This document shows positions 45,993 through 57,960 of a stretch of DNA of 64,000 nucleotides, in pieces. The DNA is taken from positions 15,087,638 through 15,151,637 of the forward strand of contig NC_092314.1 of the NCBI RefSeq assembly GCF_036785885.1, written 5' to 3'. The position numbers were made by a program, and so were the translations under genes. The notes under the pieces were generated by a model that was not told where the DNA came from, ran no database searches, and saw only the letters and a list, made by a program, of their open reading frames with translations. Source of the stretch: Coffea arabica (taxonomy: Eukaryota > Streptophyta > Magnoliopsida > Gentianales > Rubiaceae). Within the stretch, counting starts at the first letter, position 1, and each line of letters begins with the position of its first letter.

Positions 45993-48900
45993 GGAGAGGA
46001 TTAAAATGTATTTGTGAAAGTAAAATTTTTTTATTCTTTGGATATAATTTGGTAGAGAAATGCCCATCATTTGTGGAAAGCTTTCCTGTTGAAGCACTGA
46101 ATTGAAGATCGGAGACACATTCAACTATGGGAATTTCTAAATTACAAGCAACTGTAGGTTGGCAACAATTTCCATGTCTTGATATGTGGTATATGCCATT
46201 TCAAAACCAGTGCCGTGCATCCCCCATTCCCCCTGTTATTTGACGACAAATGGCAGAGCAGTGACATTTGGAATTTGCTGATCATAGATCACTGAATGGT
46301 AGCAATTATGGTGTTATGTATTCTATCGGATTCATGAACATATTTGGGGAATGCTTTCTGAAACTTGAGTTTTTTTTTCTGTGACTTCAAACAATCATCA
46401 AGAAGCAAGCATTGTATTCTTGATCACAACCTTTGAATATCTTCTTGGTGAGTGCCCTTTGCTGAAGCAAAAATTTCATGAATAACATTGTCCAATTTAT
46501 TAATATGCAGCTTGCAATAATTTGTTCACTTTTGAAGAAATGCATGGTTGCTGTATGATTTTCTCATGATGTGGCAGTTTGTCATTAGGAAGTCTCCTTC
46601 TTAGTTGTTATTATTAGGTTGATAAGTAAGAAGATACACAGTTAAGATATAGCCATAGTTGCAAATGAACTGGTATCAACAGATATACATTTTTGTGGGT
46701 AATACATATATATTCATATATATAGGTGGTAGTTGTAATTCTTTAACGGGGAGTTCTTTTTCCATGTGGTGACTGGTATCAACAGATATACATTTTTTTG
46801 GGTAATACATATATATCCATAGATATAGGTGTTAGTTGTACTTCTTTAGCGGGGAGTTCTTTTGCCAAGTATGTGGTGATTTACTATGTTTGGTACTGGA
46901 TTTCTAGTTTGGAAATTATAATGTCATTCTACTTATATGCAATACTGACTAACACTGTTTTTTTCTTTTTTTGAACAACAGATATTTAAGCATTGATCTT
47001 CTTTAGTTGGACACAAACTCATCAGCCAACAACGGTATTCTTTCTCCCAATCACTAGCTTATTATTGTTGTTGAGGAAATATCTGATATATGCATCAATG
47101 TTGACAAAACTTTGACTAGAGCAGTAGTTTCAAATTCTTTGCACACAAAATAATCTGATGGTCCTTTGAGATGCAACCATCGAGGATCAAGAACTAAATC
47201 CTAGGCTCATGGCTAACTTCGAGTATAGACAGCTCTCACCTTAACATTCTCATTTCCCCTTTCTTTTTACTCATTTTTTCTTGTTTCATTGCCATTTTGC
47301 TATGGCTTGCAATTGTAAAACTATTTTCTGCTCTATTTTCTGTTAGAATATGATCTAACAAAGAAACCTATATGATTAGAGATAATAAGGGAAAGTATTT
47401 ATTGTAGCTTTATATGTCCTATTTGCTGTGGGACTACAAACTTGTGCAGGCCCTTGTGGGGCATGATTATGTAATAGGACCTTCACGTACTGTTTCTGAT
47501 TTTCCTCTTCTTATTGTTCTACGGATTATAACATGGCTTCCATGTTTTTAAGAGGAAGTGTAAATTAGATATGCATTTTAGAAAGACAGGCAATGATGCA
47601 GTTGATTGCTAATTCTGTGTGTTAAGCAAGAATGACAAAGAATGGATTTTTGTTTCTCAAAATGATGAGAAAACTTGAAGGATGAAGTTATACATGTAGT
47701 CTAAGGAACTAATATGAGTGAAAAACCAGTATTTTGATTCTCAATCTGCCATATAAACTTTTCTATTGTTCAAATCAGCATTTTAAGTGCAAAATTTTTG
47801 TTCAATATACCGTCATCTCCTTTGAAGCTATTATCCGATATTAACTTGATTGATAGATGACTGTGAACAGCTTGGGAGGACTGTATTTTTCTTCTATATT
47901 TAGATTGTCTGCTAAATTTGAATAATAATGTGAAATAATAAATCTATTGGATAGCTGTACCTTATGTGTAATTGTAAATTTAGCACAAACTCTTTCTTTT
48001 TCTTTTTTTGATAAATGATTTAGCACAAACTCATATACTAGTATTAACCTTTAATGGCACAAGTCATCTAAAATTAGTTACAATCAAAATCTTCAGGTAA
48101 TTACTACCGAAATATAAATGGAGATGGTAAACTAAATTAGACTTTTATACTTTAGAGGCTAATTTACAAAATCTAGAGTTTAGATGGTAAATTGAGGACA
48201 GAAAAAACTTTATATGGCAAAATGAGCTTTGGCTGTTATATCGTGGTATTAGTTTTTTAAATATTGAAGATTCTTTTTATCTAACAATACGTATATAATT
48301 AAGTTGCACCACAAATTTGTAAACTTGATGGCTCATGTCATTAATGAACAAAATCCGTGAGAACATTTAAATATCTTTCCTTATTAGTGTCTTGGTAGTA
48401 AATTAGTGTTAAAGGAGAGGCTTTAACATGAAAAAAGAAAAAAAGATAATAAACAAAAAGGTCTCCGGAATGCAAATCTTCCACTGCTGAATTCCTGTAG
48501 ATTTTCAGGCTGAGATTTTGAAGATTCCAGCATAAGAAAGCATCTTGTTTGATAATTTCTTTTGATTGTTTGATGGTTACCATTTGTGTTTCTTCAGAAA
48601 GGACCAAACTGGGCCATTTAACTGCTTGAAATACTTGTTTCTTTTAGTTTTAGTGAACAAGTGGTTATGATTCACCAGATTCAAGCCAATTTTAACATGA
48701 CATGGTATGGTTATGCTTTCCATTTTTTCCATATCTAATATTTACCTCTTTTGCTTAACTTTCAGGAAAGTTGAACTTCTATGGCGTTTGATGTGAATGT
48801 CTGAACTTGCATACCTGACAGATTTGCTGAACTTGTGTGCATGCAGATTTCATATGTGATCCATCTGTAAGGACAAGAAGATTTGAATAAGCTTAGTAAA

Positions 48901-49165
48901 AAGGACAGGGGATATAGATGTGCATGATAATCTGTACCATAACCATACAAGGGATAAGCAGTAAAATGTATGGCAAGTGCAGAATGGTCTGCATGAATCA
49001 TTTACATCTATGCAGAACATTGCGATTACTATTTTATCTCCTTTTGGCACACTCTCTATGACAAAATCCTTCTTTGTATGGTACTCTCTACGCCAGCATC
49101 AAGTTTGTTAAATGGTCCAAAATTTGACTGCAATGAAATATGTTGACCCAGCCAAATATGTTGAC
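45993..49165. other. 3' flank of the PPR gene and intergenic DNA
   Basis: No second gene is seen. Apart from the 103-bp duplication listed separately, the stretch is AT-rich and has only short frames with no domains on either strand. Confidence 0.5.
46670..46879. repeat. Tandem duplication of a 103-bp unit
   Basis: Copies at 46670-46772 and 46773-46879 share 'ctggtatcaacagatataca', 'gggtaatacatatatat' and 'cggggagttctttt'. Non-coding, low divergence. Confidence 0.92.
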
Positions 49166-49290
49166 TTTTTTTTTTTTTCCGGACACGATAGACCTGCAGT
49201 TACTTTATATTAGGGGGAAGGGAACCTGAAGAGGTCTAAGAAGAACTCGAAGGGGATTGAATCACCATCGATCTAGACAGGTACCTATGC
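49166..49290 (-). mobile_element. SINE, minus orientation (copy A)
   Basis: A T-run (poly-A on the minus strand) is followed by 'ccggacacgatagacc', 'attagggggaaggga' and 'cgaaggggattgaatcacc'. The last, read on the minus strand, approximates a Pol III B box (ggTTCAATCCC type). Copy B at 56604-56735 aligns along its length. No target duplication was found, and the right limit is approximate. Confidence 0.6.
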
Positions 49291-52200
49291 ATCCGCTGAT
49301 GACATTTTCAAGAAAAAAATGGATTTTAGAATGTAGACAGGGGATTTGATTCTTTGACCTACACTCAAGTAGAGTTTTAAAACTCTCTCGGTGATCAACT
49401 ATTTTAGGAGTAGCTGGTTGTTAATATGGCGGACTCATTTGCTTTTTAATCATTTCCAGAGAGGATGGACGTACACTTACTAAAAGAAATGGCAACAACT
49501 ATGGGAGAATGACTCTCAAGTTTAATCCTATTTTCAACGTTTTGTAGCATGAAATGGCCTACAACCCAAACTTGGGAAAAACTAGACATGGAAACACTTT
49601 TGACCACGAACATTCTTACAATCAAATAAAAGGGTCTTATTACAATTTCGAATTCTGCACTGTGGGAAACTAATTAGAAACTGCCGCATAAACAATTAGG
49701 ATTAAGGAATATCGGTTTAGCCCTTGTGGGTATTTATTCTTCACATCAAATCGGTTTTTTTACATTGCTAAATGAATAAGTAAATAGCTGAGAATAAACG
49801 GGTACATTTAAAATGAATAAATATAAATTTGAAATTTGAAATCTAAATTTATTAAGTTATTGAATTGTTAATATTAAAATCTTAACATTTAAATATATTT
49901 TGCATTAAATAATAAGTGAATAGCTTTTCACTTTTTTTTGGAATAAGTTTTGCCTGTGCAATTTAGAGCTACTTAAATAATTAAGATGCTCTACTCTTTG
50001 TCATCAAACACGTCTGAATATATTAAAATTTGAACCATTAAAATTAAGTACTGAATTGAATTATCAAACAGGGCCACTAAAAAATTGCTTAACGCATCAT
50101 ATCCTATGGTGGTTAAAAAAAAAAAAAAAGTTGTGAGACAAGGTTCAATGACAAGAAAGGTAAGATTATTTTTTTTTTTTTTGTGGGCTGCTATGGAGAA
50201 TAAAGGCTTCATGTACAACAAGGCTGATGTTTATGCTTGACTTAAGTTCCATTACATTGTTAGGCAAAACTAGCTTTTTCATTGCTGCAAATTTGTCATA
50301 TTCCAACCATGATACCACAGAAGAAAGTATAGATTAATCCTTTATTTAGTTATTAATTTTTGTAAATTATACCCTGCAGAACAATTTTACTGCAAGTCCA
50401 TAGCTATCATTCCATCCGCACTAACAAATACAATTGGTTGATTTACAGCGTTGCATGATGAGAAGTACAACCGACAAGACTTACTAGAATAAGAATCCAA
50501 GAAATTCCATCCTTTATGTGTCAAATTGCGTGGCCAGTATGAAAAGACTCCTCAACTGGTGTTTGTTAAAAATTAGTCATTTAACAGTTAATTGTTGTTC
50601 AGATAAACAATTATGAAAAGTTGTCATCATTCTGAAAAATTATCACAAAGGAATCGGTTCCAAATTAGTGGGAAGGATCTATAATTGCAAACTATATGTT
50701 TGTTTTCTCATAGTAGCTTTAGTTGTAAGCCTTGTGACAGGATGATAGTTGTATGTTTGTACTACAATAACTTTTTAACTAACAAAAGGTGACAAGAAGA
50801 ATGTAGATTAGGCTTTGATGATTTAGGGGTTTGGCTTTTTTCTTTTTTCTTTTTAAAAAAAAAAAAAAAAAACCTTGGCCTAGAGAGAGAGAGAGAGATG
50901 AGAGGAAGAAAATGAGAAATTTGAAAATATTTGGATATTTAGGAAATATATGGAAGGATTTAAAGAGTCTACGTTACTACATTTCTCCTATCCCCCTCCA
51001 AAAAAATTTTTTGACATAGATATGGCATTTTAGCAATTTAGAATTTGCTTCTGTCAGTTTTCAAAAAAGAAGAAAATGAATTCACTTCTTTCAATTTTCT
51101 CTCTTCTAATCTTCCATTTGGGCTGAGTTTTTTTTTTTTTTTTTTCATTGTAGCTGTCACTTTCATTCTCTTAATCTATTCTTTTCTCTACTTTCTTCTC
51201 CAAAAATTCTCCCAAACCGAAGAAAACCAAGTTCTCTACTTTCCTTTCCTTTCCTTTACCTCTCCAAATCCCTTGCTAAGTTTGAAATTATTTTCACTAT
51301 ATGATAATTTTGAACTTTTTTGTATATTTAAAATAGAGTGTTCTACGTATTTTATCACTATGACCGGTGATATGAAACTTAATTTCAATTTAAATGTACA
51401 CATGAAGGTACTTGTTTGAAGCACTTTTAGATTCCTAAAGTTATCTAATAAACTATAAAATTGAAAGTGTAATGACCTTTATAAGGATATATTGGAAACT
51501 AATTCCATACCCATCTATGTCAGTATGATAGGGGAATTAGGGATAATATCAGAAAATTTCGCTGAGATTTCTCTTAATACCACTTAGCACTTTTAAATTT
51601 TTTTTTAAAATATCACTTACTTCTCTTACTTTTGTTATTTGTATAACAAAATTTTAAAAAATCCTCAACTACTCTTTTTGCTCATTTTGCTAAATAAAAT
51701 ACTCCTAAACTACTTTGTTAATGTTAAGAAAAACCACCACCTAAAAATAATGTCTAGTAGTATCATTATATCACAAAGCTATAGTCCATAATAGTAGAAA
51801 TAAAAAATAAAAAAGATATTTGTAAAGTGATACACTAGCACTAATTCAACTCTATACACTCAAAACCGATTTCTTATGAAACTAATATTTTTTTCAACCT
51901 TTTCTCAACTCATGGCCCAAGCTTTTTGAAGTTGTACTAAATCATAATAAAAACCAACTCAAAATAAACAAAAAAAAAAAAAATCATACCCCACTTTATC
52001 ACAAGCACAAAAAGAAAAAATAAACAAAATTGAATTTACCAAAATTTACAAATGAAAATAGCATAATCATCCAAAAAATAAGTGAGAGATAATGTTAGAG
52101 AAAGGGGAAAGAGAACTAAGTGACTTTTATTTCTCTCTCTTTACTTTTTTGAGCTCCATTTAATTTTCAAAATGTTAGGGGTGTTAAAATATATTAGGAG

Positions 52201-53234
52201 AAGGGTGGAGCTAAATCCACAACTATTAATCTAAATCCATACCCTTACAACCAAGTTGACCAAAAACCCCCTAACATTTATGGGGCTTGCCGGCTTGGTA
52301 GAAACTTTTTCAGCAAAAAATTAGTCTTTTTTTTTTTTGTGAAAATAGATGGTGCCAGTTTGAATTTAAACTTTTACATCAGTATGAATAATTTTAAAAT
52401 TTTTGAAATTTTTAATTCACTTTGATGGCATTAATTCTTTCATCTTATTTGGGTGTGGAGAATGTTTTTAACTCTTTTTATCATATAAGAAAAGATGAAA
52501 GATTTTTTTAATTGTGTTAATAAAATATTTTTACCTTTTTGGGATGTTGCACTTCAAAATTAATTTAAGTATAACTAGTTTCTTTTCCATTTACACAAGC
52601 ACTTTTTTATGTTCTATGATTTTTATTTTTTTTGAACAAAAACTATTCTAAAAGAACTTAAAATGCTATTTTATTAAATTTAATATAGTAATTGTAAGAC
52701 AAACAATAAAATTAAACATATTAAAAATAGTTAATTTATAACAATTTAGTTTCAATCAAATCTTATCCCGTAATTCAATTATGTTTACTCTAATTAATAG
52801 TGGCAAGTCAACATATGAGTGAATGAGATATATTAGGAAATATGTGCAATTAAAAATTTGATTATTTCAAGACTAAAAAGAATTTTAAAAGCAAACTAAT
52901 AGATTATGAATTTATTATTTGATCAAATTGTTAAAAACCAAGAAAAGTAATTTGAAAGAACTTTTACAACACTGTGTAAAAGAATGTGATTGAAAAACGT
53001 CAACGAATATTAGAAATAAAGAATGTGATTGAAGATGATTAGAAAAGGAAAGATATGGATTGATTAACTAAAAAATAAAGAAGATACAATTAATATAACT
53101 TTATATAAGGTAGGTAATTAATAGATTTGTTGAAATTGACTATAAATAAGAAACCATGCTATAAATAAGGAAGTAAAAAAGGAAGGGAATTAATAATTTC
53201 CAAAAAATAGAAAAAGAATAAAAAAGTAAAATAA
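49291..53234. other. AT-rich intergenic DNA
   Basis: Long homopolymer A and T runs (for example near 50110, 50855 and 51130) and a short GA microsatellite at 50884-50898. Frames of up to 124 codons (51045-51419) are low-complexity phenylalanine/serine/leucine-rich translations. Nothing else is supported. Confidence 0.5.
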
Positions 53235-53254
53235 CACAAACATTAAAGACATCC

Positions 53255-53281
53255 TTTTTTTTTTTTTCAGAAACGATAGAG
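53255..53281 (-). mobile_element. 27-bp SINE stub with a perfect 20-bp target duplication
   Basis: The insert is a T-run followed by cagaaacgatagag, the same junction as in the SINE copies at 49166 and 56604. It is bracketed by identical 20-bp direct repeats, cacaaacattaaagacatcc, at 53235-53254 and 53282-53301. This is what a severely 5'-truncated retroposition looks like. Confidence 0.8.
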
Positions 53282-54064
53282 CACAAACATTAAAGACATC
53301 CACTTAGCAAAAAGATAGATAGTTTACTTGATAGAATGTTAGACTGACCAACTTAACAACCTATCAAAATCATAACTAAATATTATACACACACGCACAC
53401 AATTTTAGAAACCACTAGCAAATCAATAATTAGATTGATGATATTAAACAATTTCAATAAACTAAAATTTATAATTAATTTTTAAACATCTCTTGTTGTA
53501 AGAAAGACAAATTTTTGTATTGAAAATTTTTTTTTATCAAGCTTCTATGGTTTTTTATTGTCATCTTAATATTAGGAGTGCGGATTTAACTCCACCATTA
53601 GGAGAAATCTCAAGGGATCTGATATTATCCAATATACTATGCTATGGTGCGTTAATTATGTACCCGTTAGCGTTACAACTTGTAAAATGTGTCAATGTTA
53701 AGAGTATCTAAAGGTTTGAATTAAGCTCCTTTCAACTTATCAGACTTATATTAATAAGGTTTAAGCTACTAAAGCAGCCGGTGATCTCTAGTCTAAGTTC
53801 TATTCTATGAATGGTTAGTCTAACCAAAAATACCAGAAAAAGGAACGTGCGCACAACCGCGTATATATATTTGTATGTATGTTGACAATTCAAATTTATA
53901 GCTCCACAAAGTTTACCAGTCCAAGTTCTTACATGGTGGCTGACATATTCTCCCTATCAGGAAATAGTTTAGGGACAATTTTAGAAACCACTCCTGAAAT
54001 TTTTGATAATTACAGCCACCACCCTTAAAATTTTAAAAATTACACTTACATCCCTTAATGCTAT

Positions 54065-54871
54065 AGGTGGCAAACCAATCCACTTAACTAAATTTACTCA
54101 TACCCGCCCATCAATAGATGTGTATAGATATCTTAAATTTTTGTATATGGGTATAAATGGGTTACCCAATAATACTCATTTAATAAATGGGTATTATTGG
54201 GTAACCCATCAAAACCAATTAACTCATTTAGAATTCTCTTCTCCCAAATCTCTTCTCTTCCCCCACCCCTTTTTTTTCCCAAATCTTTCATTTTGTCATG
54301 ATATTAATTACTTTTGTTTCATTATTATTATTATTATTTATTGATTTTATCTTATTTATTGATTTTATCTTAATTTGTTAACTTGTTCATTTTTCAGCAT
54401 TACTAATTTATGATAAGTTTTAGCCTCTTTTCTTATCTTTCTAAAATAAAATTTTAAATTTTATATATGAAAAAAATGTTAGGAGTTCAAAATTTTTGGA
54501 TTAAGTTTTATATTAACTTTTGTAGTACTTAGTTCAAATTTTTAAATTCTTATTATTCAATTAATAAATAATATGTAATTTTGTGACATAGAATATAAAT
54601 GAAAAAAAATTTGGTAATTATGCTTATTGAGTATTATAAGTAAATATTTAAAACTAATGATGGGTACAAAGAGCGATATAAATTGATAACTTAGTTTGCA
54701 AAAATGAATGTAAACGAGTTTACAAAAAGTTAAAATAAATGGGTTATAAATGGGTAATTGGGTTATTCAATTCCTTTTTTGAATTAGATGGGTATAAATG
54801 GATTGACTCACTTATACCTATTACTCATTTTACCCAACCCAAACCCGCCTAAATCACCCATTTTGACATCT
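54065..54871. mobile_element. hAT-type MITE, 807 bp, related to the 10188 element
   Basis: Ends 'aggtggcaaacc' and 'attttgacatct' are inverted with mismatches and match the AGAGGTGGCAAA family at 10188-10937. Flanking direct repeats share 11 bases, cttaatgctat (54054-54064 and 54872-54882), covering the 8-bp hAT duplication. The interior carries 'gggtattattgggtaaccca'-type motifs. The predicted 113-residue frame at 54003-54344 crosses the border and is spurious. Confidence 0.82.
54318..54338. repeat. (ATT)n microsatellite
   Basis: Six or seven ATT triplets inside the hAT MITE, followed by a short tandem duplication of 'cttatttattgattttat'. Confidence 0.9.
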
Positions 54872-55286
54872 CTTAATGCTATGAAACGACTATGTTAACC
54901 TTCACAAAATTTATAAATTTTAAGTGAAAATAAGTTTAAAAGAGAACAATAGAAATTATTTTTTGGTAATAATTCTTTATCCTAAAACTCTAACGTTATC
55001 TAATCTAGTAGTTATACTTCATTTCTAACTTTTTTGACTAGAATTATAAATCAATTTACAAAAAGTCAACCAATTAATTAGGAGACATCTGTTTTGTTAA
55101 AATAAGTTTATTAAAAAAGTACTTAACTAACAAATATTTCCAAAGTACCAAAAAGAATGCTTTCAAAATATGGTTTAAATTTTCCTATAAAATAATAACT
55201 TGAAATTTTCACCTAATGAATAATGGTGATAATTAATTTTTCAGCATTTAATTTGTTTTATATATCATAGAGGGATAATATTGGAT

Positions 55287-55344
55287 TTTTTTTTTTGACG
55301 AAAGTTAGATTAATAAACCTAATCCCAGAAGATTGGATATTATT
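55287..55344 (-). mobile_element. Possible second SINE stub with 14-bp direct repeats
   Basis: A T-run then gacgaaagttagatt is bracketed by ggataatattggat at 55273-55286 and 55345-55358. The T-run followed by a gacga/gatag-like junction recalls the other SINE copies. The right side continues into a local 'attggataat' repeat, so the direct repeat might be chance. Confidence 0.4.
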
Positions 55345-55412
55345 GGATAATATTGGATATTATTGGATAATAAACCTAATATTAATATTGGATAATATTG
55401 GATATTCATTAG
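55333..55412. repeat. Minisatellite of ATTGGATAAT-like units
   Basis: About six tandem or near-tandem units with the core 'attggatat' or 'attggataat', interrupted once by 'aaacctaat'. Confidence 0.85.
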
Positions 55413-55545
55413 ATTTTTTTTGCGTATATCATCAATTATCACAAGACATACGTTTTAGGGGAGGTTTTCACAAACTTTCAAATCTTAATGGAGGTAACTG
55501 AAATTATTGGAAATTTCAGAGGAGGTTTCTGAAATTATTCCAAAA

Positions 55546-56603
55546 GTTTAACTGGCTTACAGCTGTGAGCTATTCAGCATTTCATTAAAGAAAGAAAGAA
55601 TCCTAAAAGATATTTAACAAAATCCCATCATATAAAGCGGGAAATCAAACTTATAATTACATTATAGCCCTCTTAAACTTTTAAACAAGAATCCACTTAA
55701 AGTGACAATTAGTACCCATTTTTCTTCTTTATATTTATAGTACCCGTCCAATTTTTGGCTCACATCTTTTAAAGATTGATAATATTCACTATTATTCTGA
55801 TTTGGCACTTAAGAATTTTTCTTGAAATAGTTATTGGGGCATGCTCTAAACTTGGTAAAAAAATCAAACCATCTCTCTCCACAAGGCATTAATAAGCATT
55901 TTTACTGTAAACATGTAATTTTACCGCCATTTCTTAGCTACAATGATATGATTAAATTTAATATTTGCATCATGAACTATGCAAAAATATGTTAGGTAAA
56001 TTATGCAAAAGGTCAATCTCAAAGTTTGTTGGATTACTATAAGCCAAATTTGTTTAGTAAAAAAATAAATAAATCAGGCTTTGAAGATGAATGTTGTTGC
56101 AAAAAAGTTAAAAATCACTGCAGTTTAGAGAACACTTTGGACATCCAAATTGCGCAAATCTTTATGCTATGACAAATTTAAAAAATGATATTTAGATTCT
56201 AAACGTTCCCAAGAACCCCTATCCTAGATGTTTTAAAATACCTAACGAGTTCAACAAATTTGAAAGATGAAAAGAGAATTTTATTTAAATGGTTAGCTAT
56301 ACGCTTTAAAGAAGGGGAATGTAATTTGCCTTTATCAATAATCATGGAAGAAGGGGCAAGAACGATTATTAGTATAGTCCTTCCAAATTATCAGCAGCAA
56401 ACTTAATTAAAAATTTAAAGTCTAAGAAAATGTACGAGCATGATACCATGAACTATATTGTTTTCATGCGATATGTATGTATAAATCCTATATCTAATAT
56501 TGTAAATTAACATTTAAATACAAAATAGTTTGCAACTATAAACATACAATTTATACTCTATTGAACACATTATTGTATTCCAAACTATTTAAAGTCATTG
56601 TAA
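55546..56603. other. Intergenic, nothing recognised
   Basis: AT-rich sequence without a supported frame, RNA gene or element boundary. Confidence 0.5.
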
Positions 56604-56735
56604 TTTTTTTTTTATCGATACGATAGCTTCCTATATTATGGGGAGGGAGAGGGTCTGAAGAAGTCCTATGGTAAATCGGAGGGACTGAACCATCACCGGA
56701 TCAGACGATGCATTATATACTTGTCTGAATTTTTT
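56604..56735 (-). mobile_element. SINE, minus orientation (copy B)
   Basis: T-run, then 'tatcgatacgatagcttcct', 'atggggagggagagggtctg' and 'gggactgaaccatcacc'. On the minus strand 56681-56691 reads GGTTCAGTCCC, a good Pol III B box, which supports a tRNA-derived SINE. Similarity to copy A extends to 'atcagacgatgcat'. It lies about 350 bases upstream of the epsin leader. Confidence 0.65.
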
Positions 56736-56959
56736 AAACAAGGTCACATTTAATTATGACAAATTGATGGGAGATAAGATTTTTTATCAAACCGAGCCTC
56801 CTTAATGTATTGGTGGTCTCTGGTGACGTCTGAGGCAGTTGTACGGACGATGGACGCAGTAAACATAACTAGAAGTCTAGAAGTACTGCTGTAACAGTAG
56901 TAGTGTACATGAACAAAAAGGTCAAAATAAGAGTCCCAAATGAATAATTAAAAAAAGTT

Positions 56960-57960
56960 CCTGCGTAAACGGTGCGCTGTCTCCCTCTTCACCCTCCAAC
57001 AGCTCCCCTTCTCTCTTTATTTTTCGTTTTTCCTCTCTATCAATTATTCCTGAATTCCCATTTCAAACCAATTTCGTCATTGTCAGCTCCTTTTTCTTCT
57101 CCTTTCCTTCCCAGAAGGAGCTCGCGTCTCTTCCCTTCCCCCTCTTCTCTCTCTAGATCTGACGTATATTCCTTGTCCGACGTCGTTTGGAGGCCCCCAA
57201 GCTCCCGATCCTAAGGTGATTTTCTCTATTTGTTGTTGCAATTCGATCAGTTATATTTAATTTGTTAGCTATTTAGATCGCTGATTTCTTCCACCCCCTT
57301 TTTTTTTCATTGGATCCCATTGTCATAGTTCTCCGCGAGATCCATTTTGTTTGGGCATATATATTGCAAGTAGCTACGGTATTGATTTTTGTTGATCGAT
57401 ATTGCAAGTAGCTTCATTTTTTTTTCGAAATATTAGGGTTTTGTTTGCTTTTTTTTTGTCCCTAGATCATGCGTTTATTTATTTTCTTTAAGTTTTTGAT
57501 CCGTTGTCTTTTCTTGTTTAATTTTAGAAGTGATGATATTGATTCTTGAAAATTCAGTTTAATACTAATAATCTTGGAAGAATCTTTGGATAGTAGAAGA
57601 AATTGGAAGTAAGAGTTTGATAAATGTGATCGACGTTTCCTTACTGAGAGAATATTAGTGCAATTGGAGCAATATAAAATTGTTTTGATTATTGAATATC
57701 TTCCTCTTCTTTCTGGTGAAAGAAATTGGGTTTTGGATTATTGTTTCCAGTTTGAAATGTGTATTTAACTATGGATACATTGTTAGTTTGGTTCATTGTA
57801 ATTTGCTTTGTTTATGATTCTATTTGATTTTGTATATTGCTTTGATGGAGAAGTATATTCGCATGGTTACAAGTGAACAACTTTCATTTCTTTCAGGAAA
57901 AAGTGAGAAAGATCCAAACTTTTCTTCAGAAAGGGATTTGCCACCAAAGCTGAAGTTGAA
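56960..57960 (+). promoter_or_regulatory. Epsin gene leader: CT-rich 5' exon and 5'-UTR intron
   Basis: A pyrimidine-rich stretch (56975-57180) typical of plant leaders ends at 'gatcctaag|gtgatt' (donor 57216). T-rich intron-like DNA follows to 'ttctttcag' (acceptor 57896), then 64 bases of leader before ATG 57961. A frame at 56972-57214 has a start codon only at the leader and no domain. The transcription start is not determined. Confidence 0.6.

Larger units (their letters stand above)
53968..55545. mobile_element. Foldback element, about 1.6 kb, host to a hAT MITE
   Basis: The left arm ('gacaattttagaaaccactc' with 'ctgaaatttttgataatt') is the approximate inverse of the right arm ('ggaaatttcagaggaggttt' with 'ctgaaattattcc'). 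Arms diverge more than those of the 35751 foldback and no exact target duplication was identified. The interior is AT-rich and holds the element at 54065-54871 and a short SINE-like stub near 55287. Confidence 0.6.

Noticed and set aside
51045..51419. 124-codon frame on + strand
   Set aside because: Phe/Ser/Leu-rich translation of T-rich DNA without conserved motifs.
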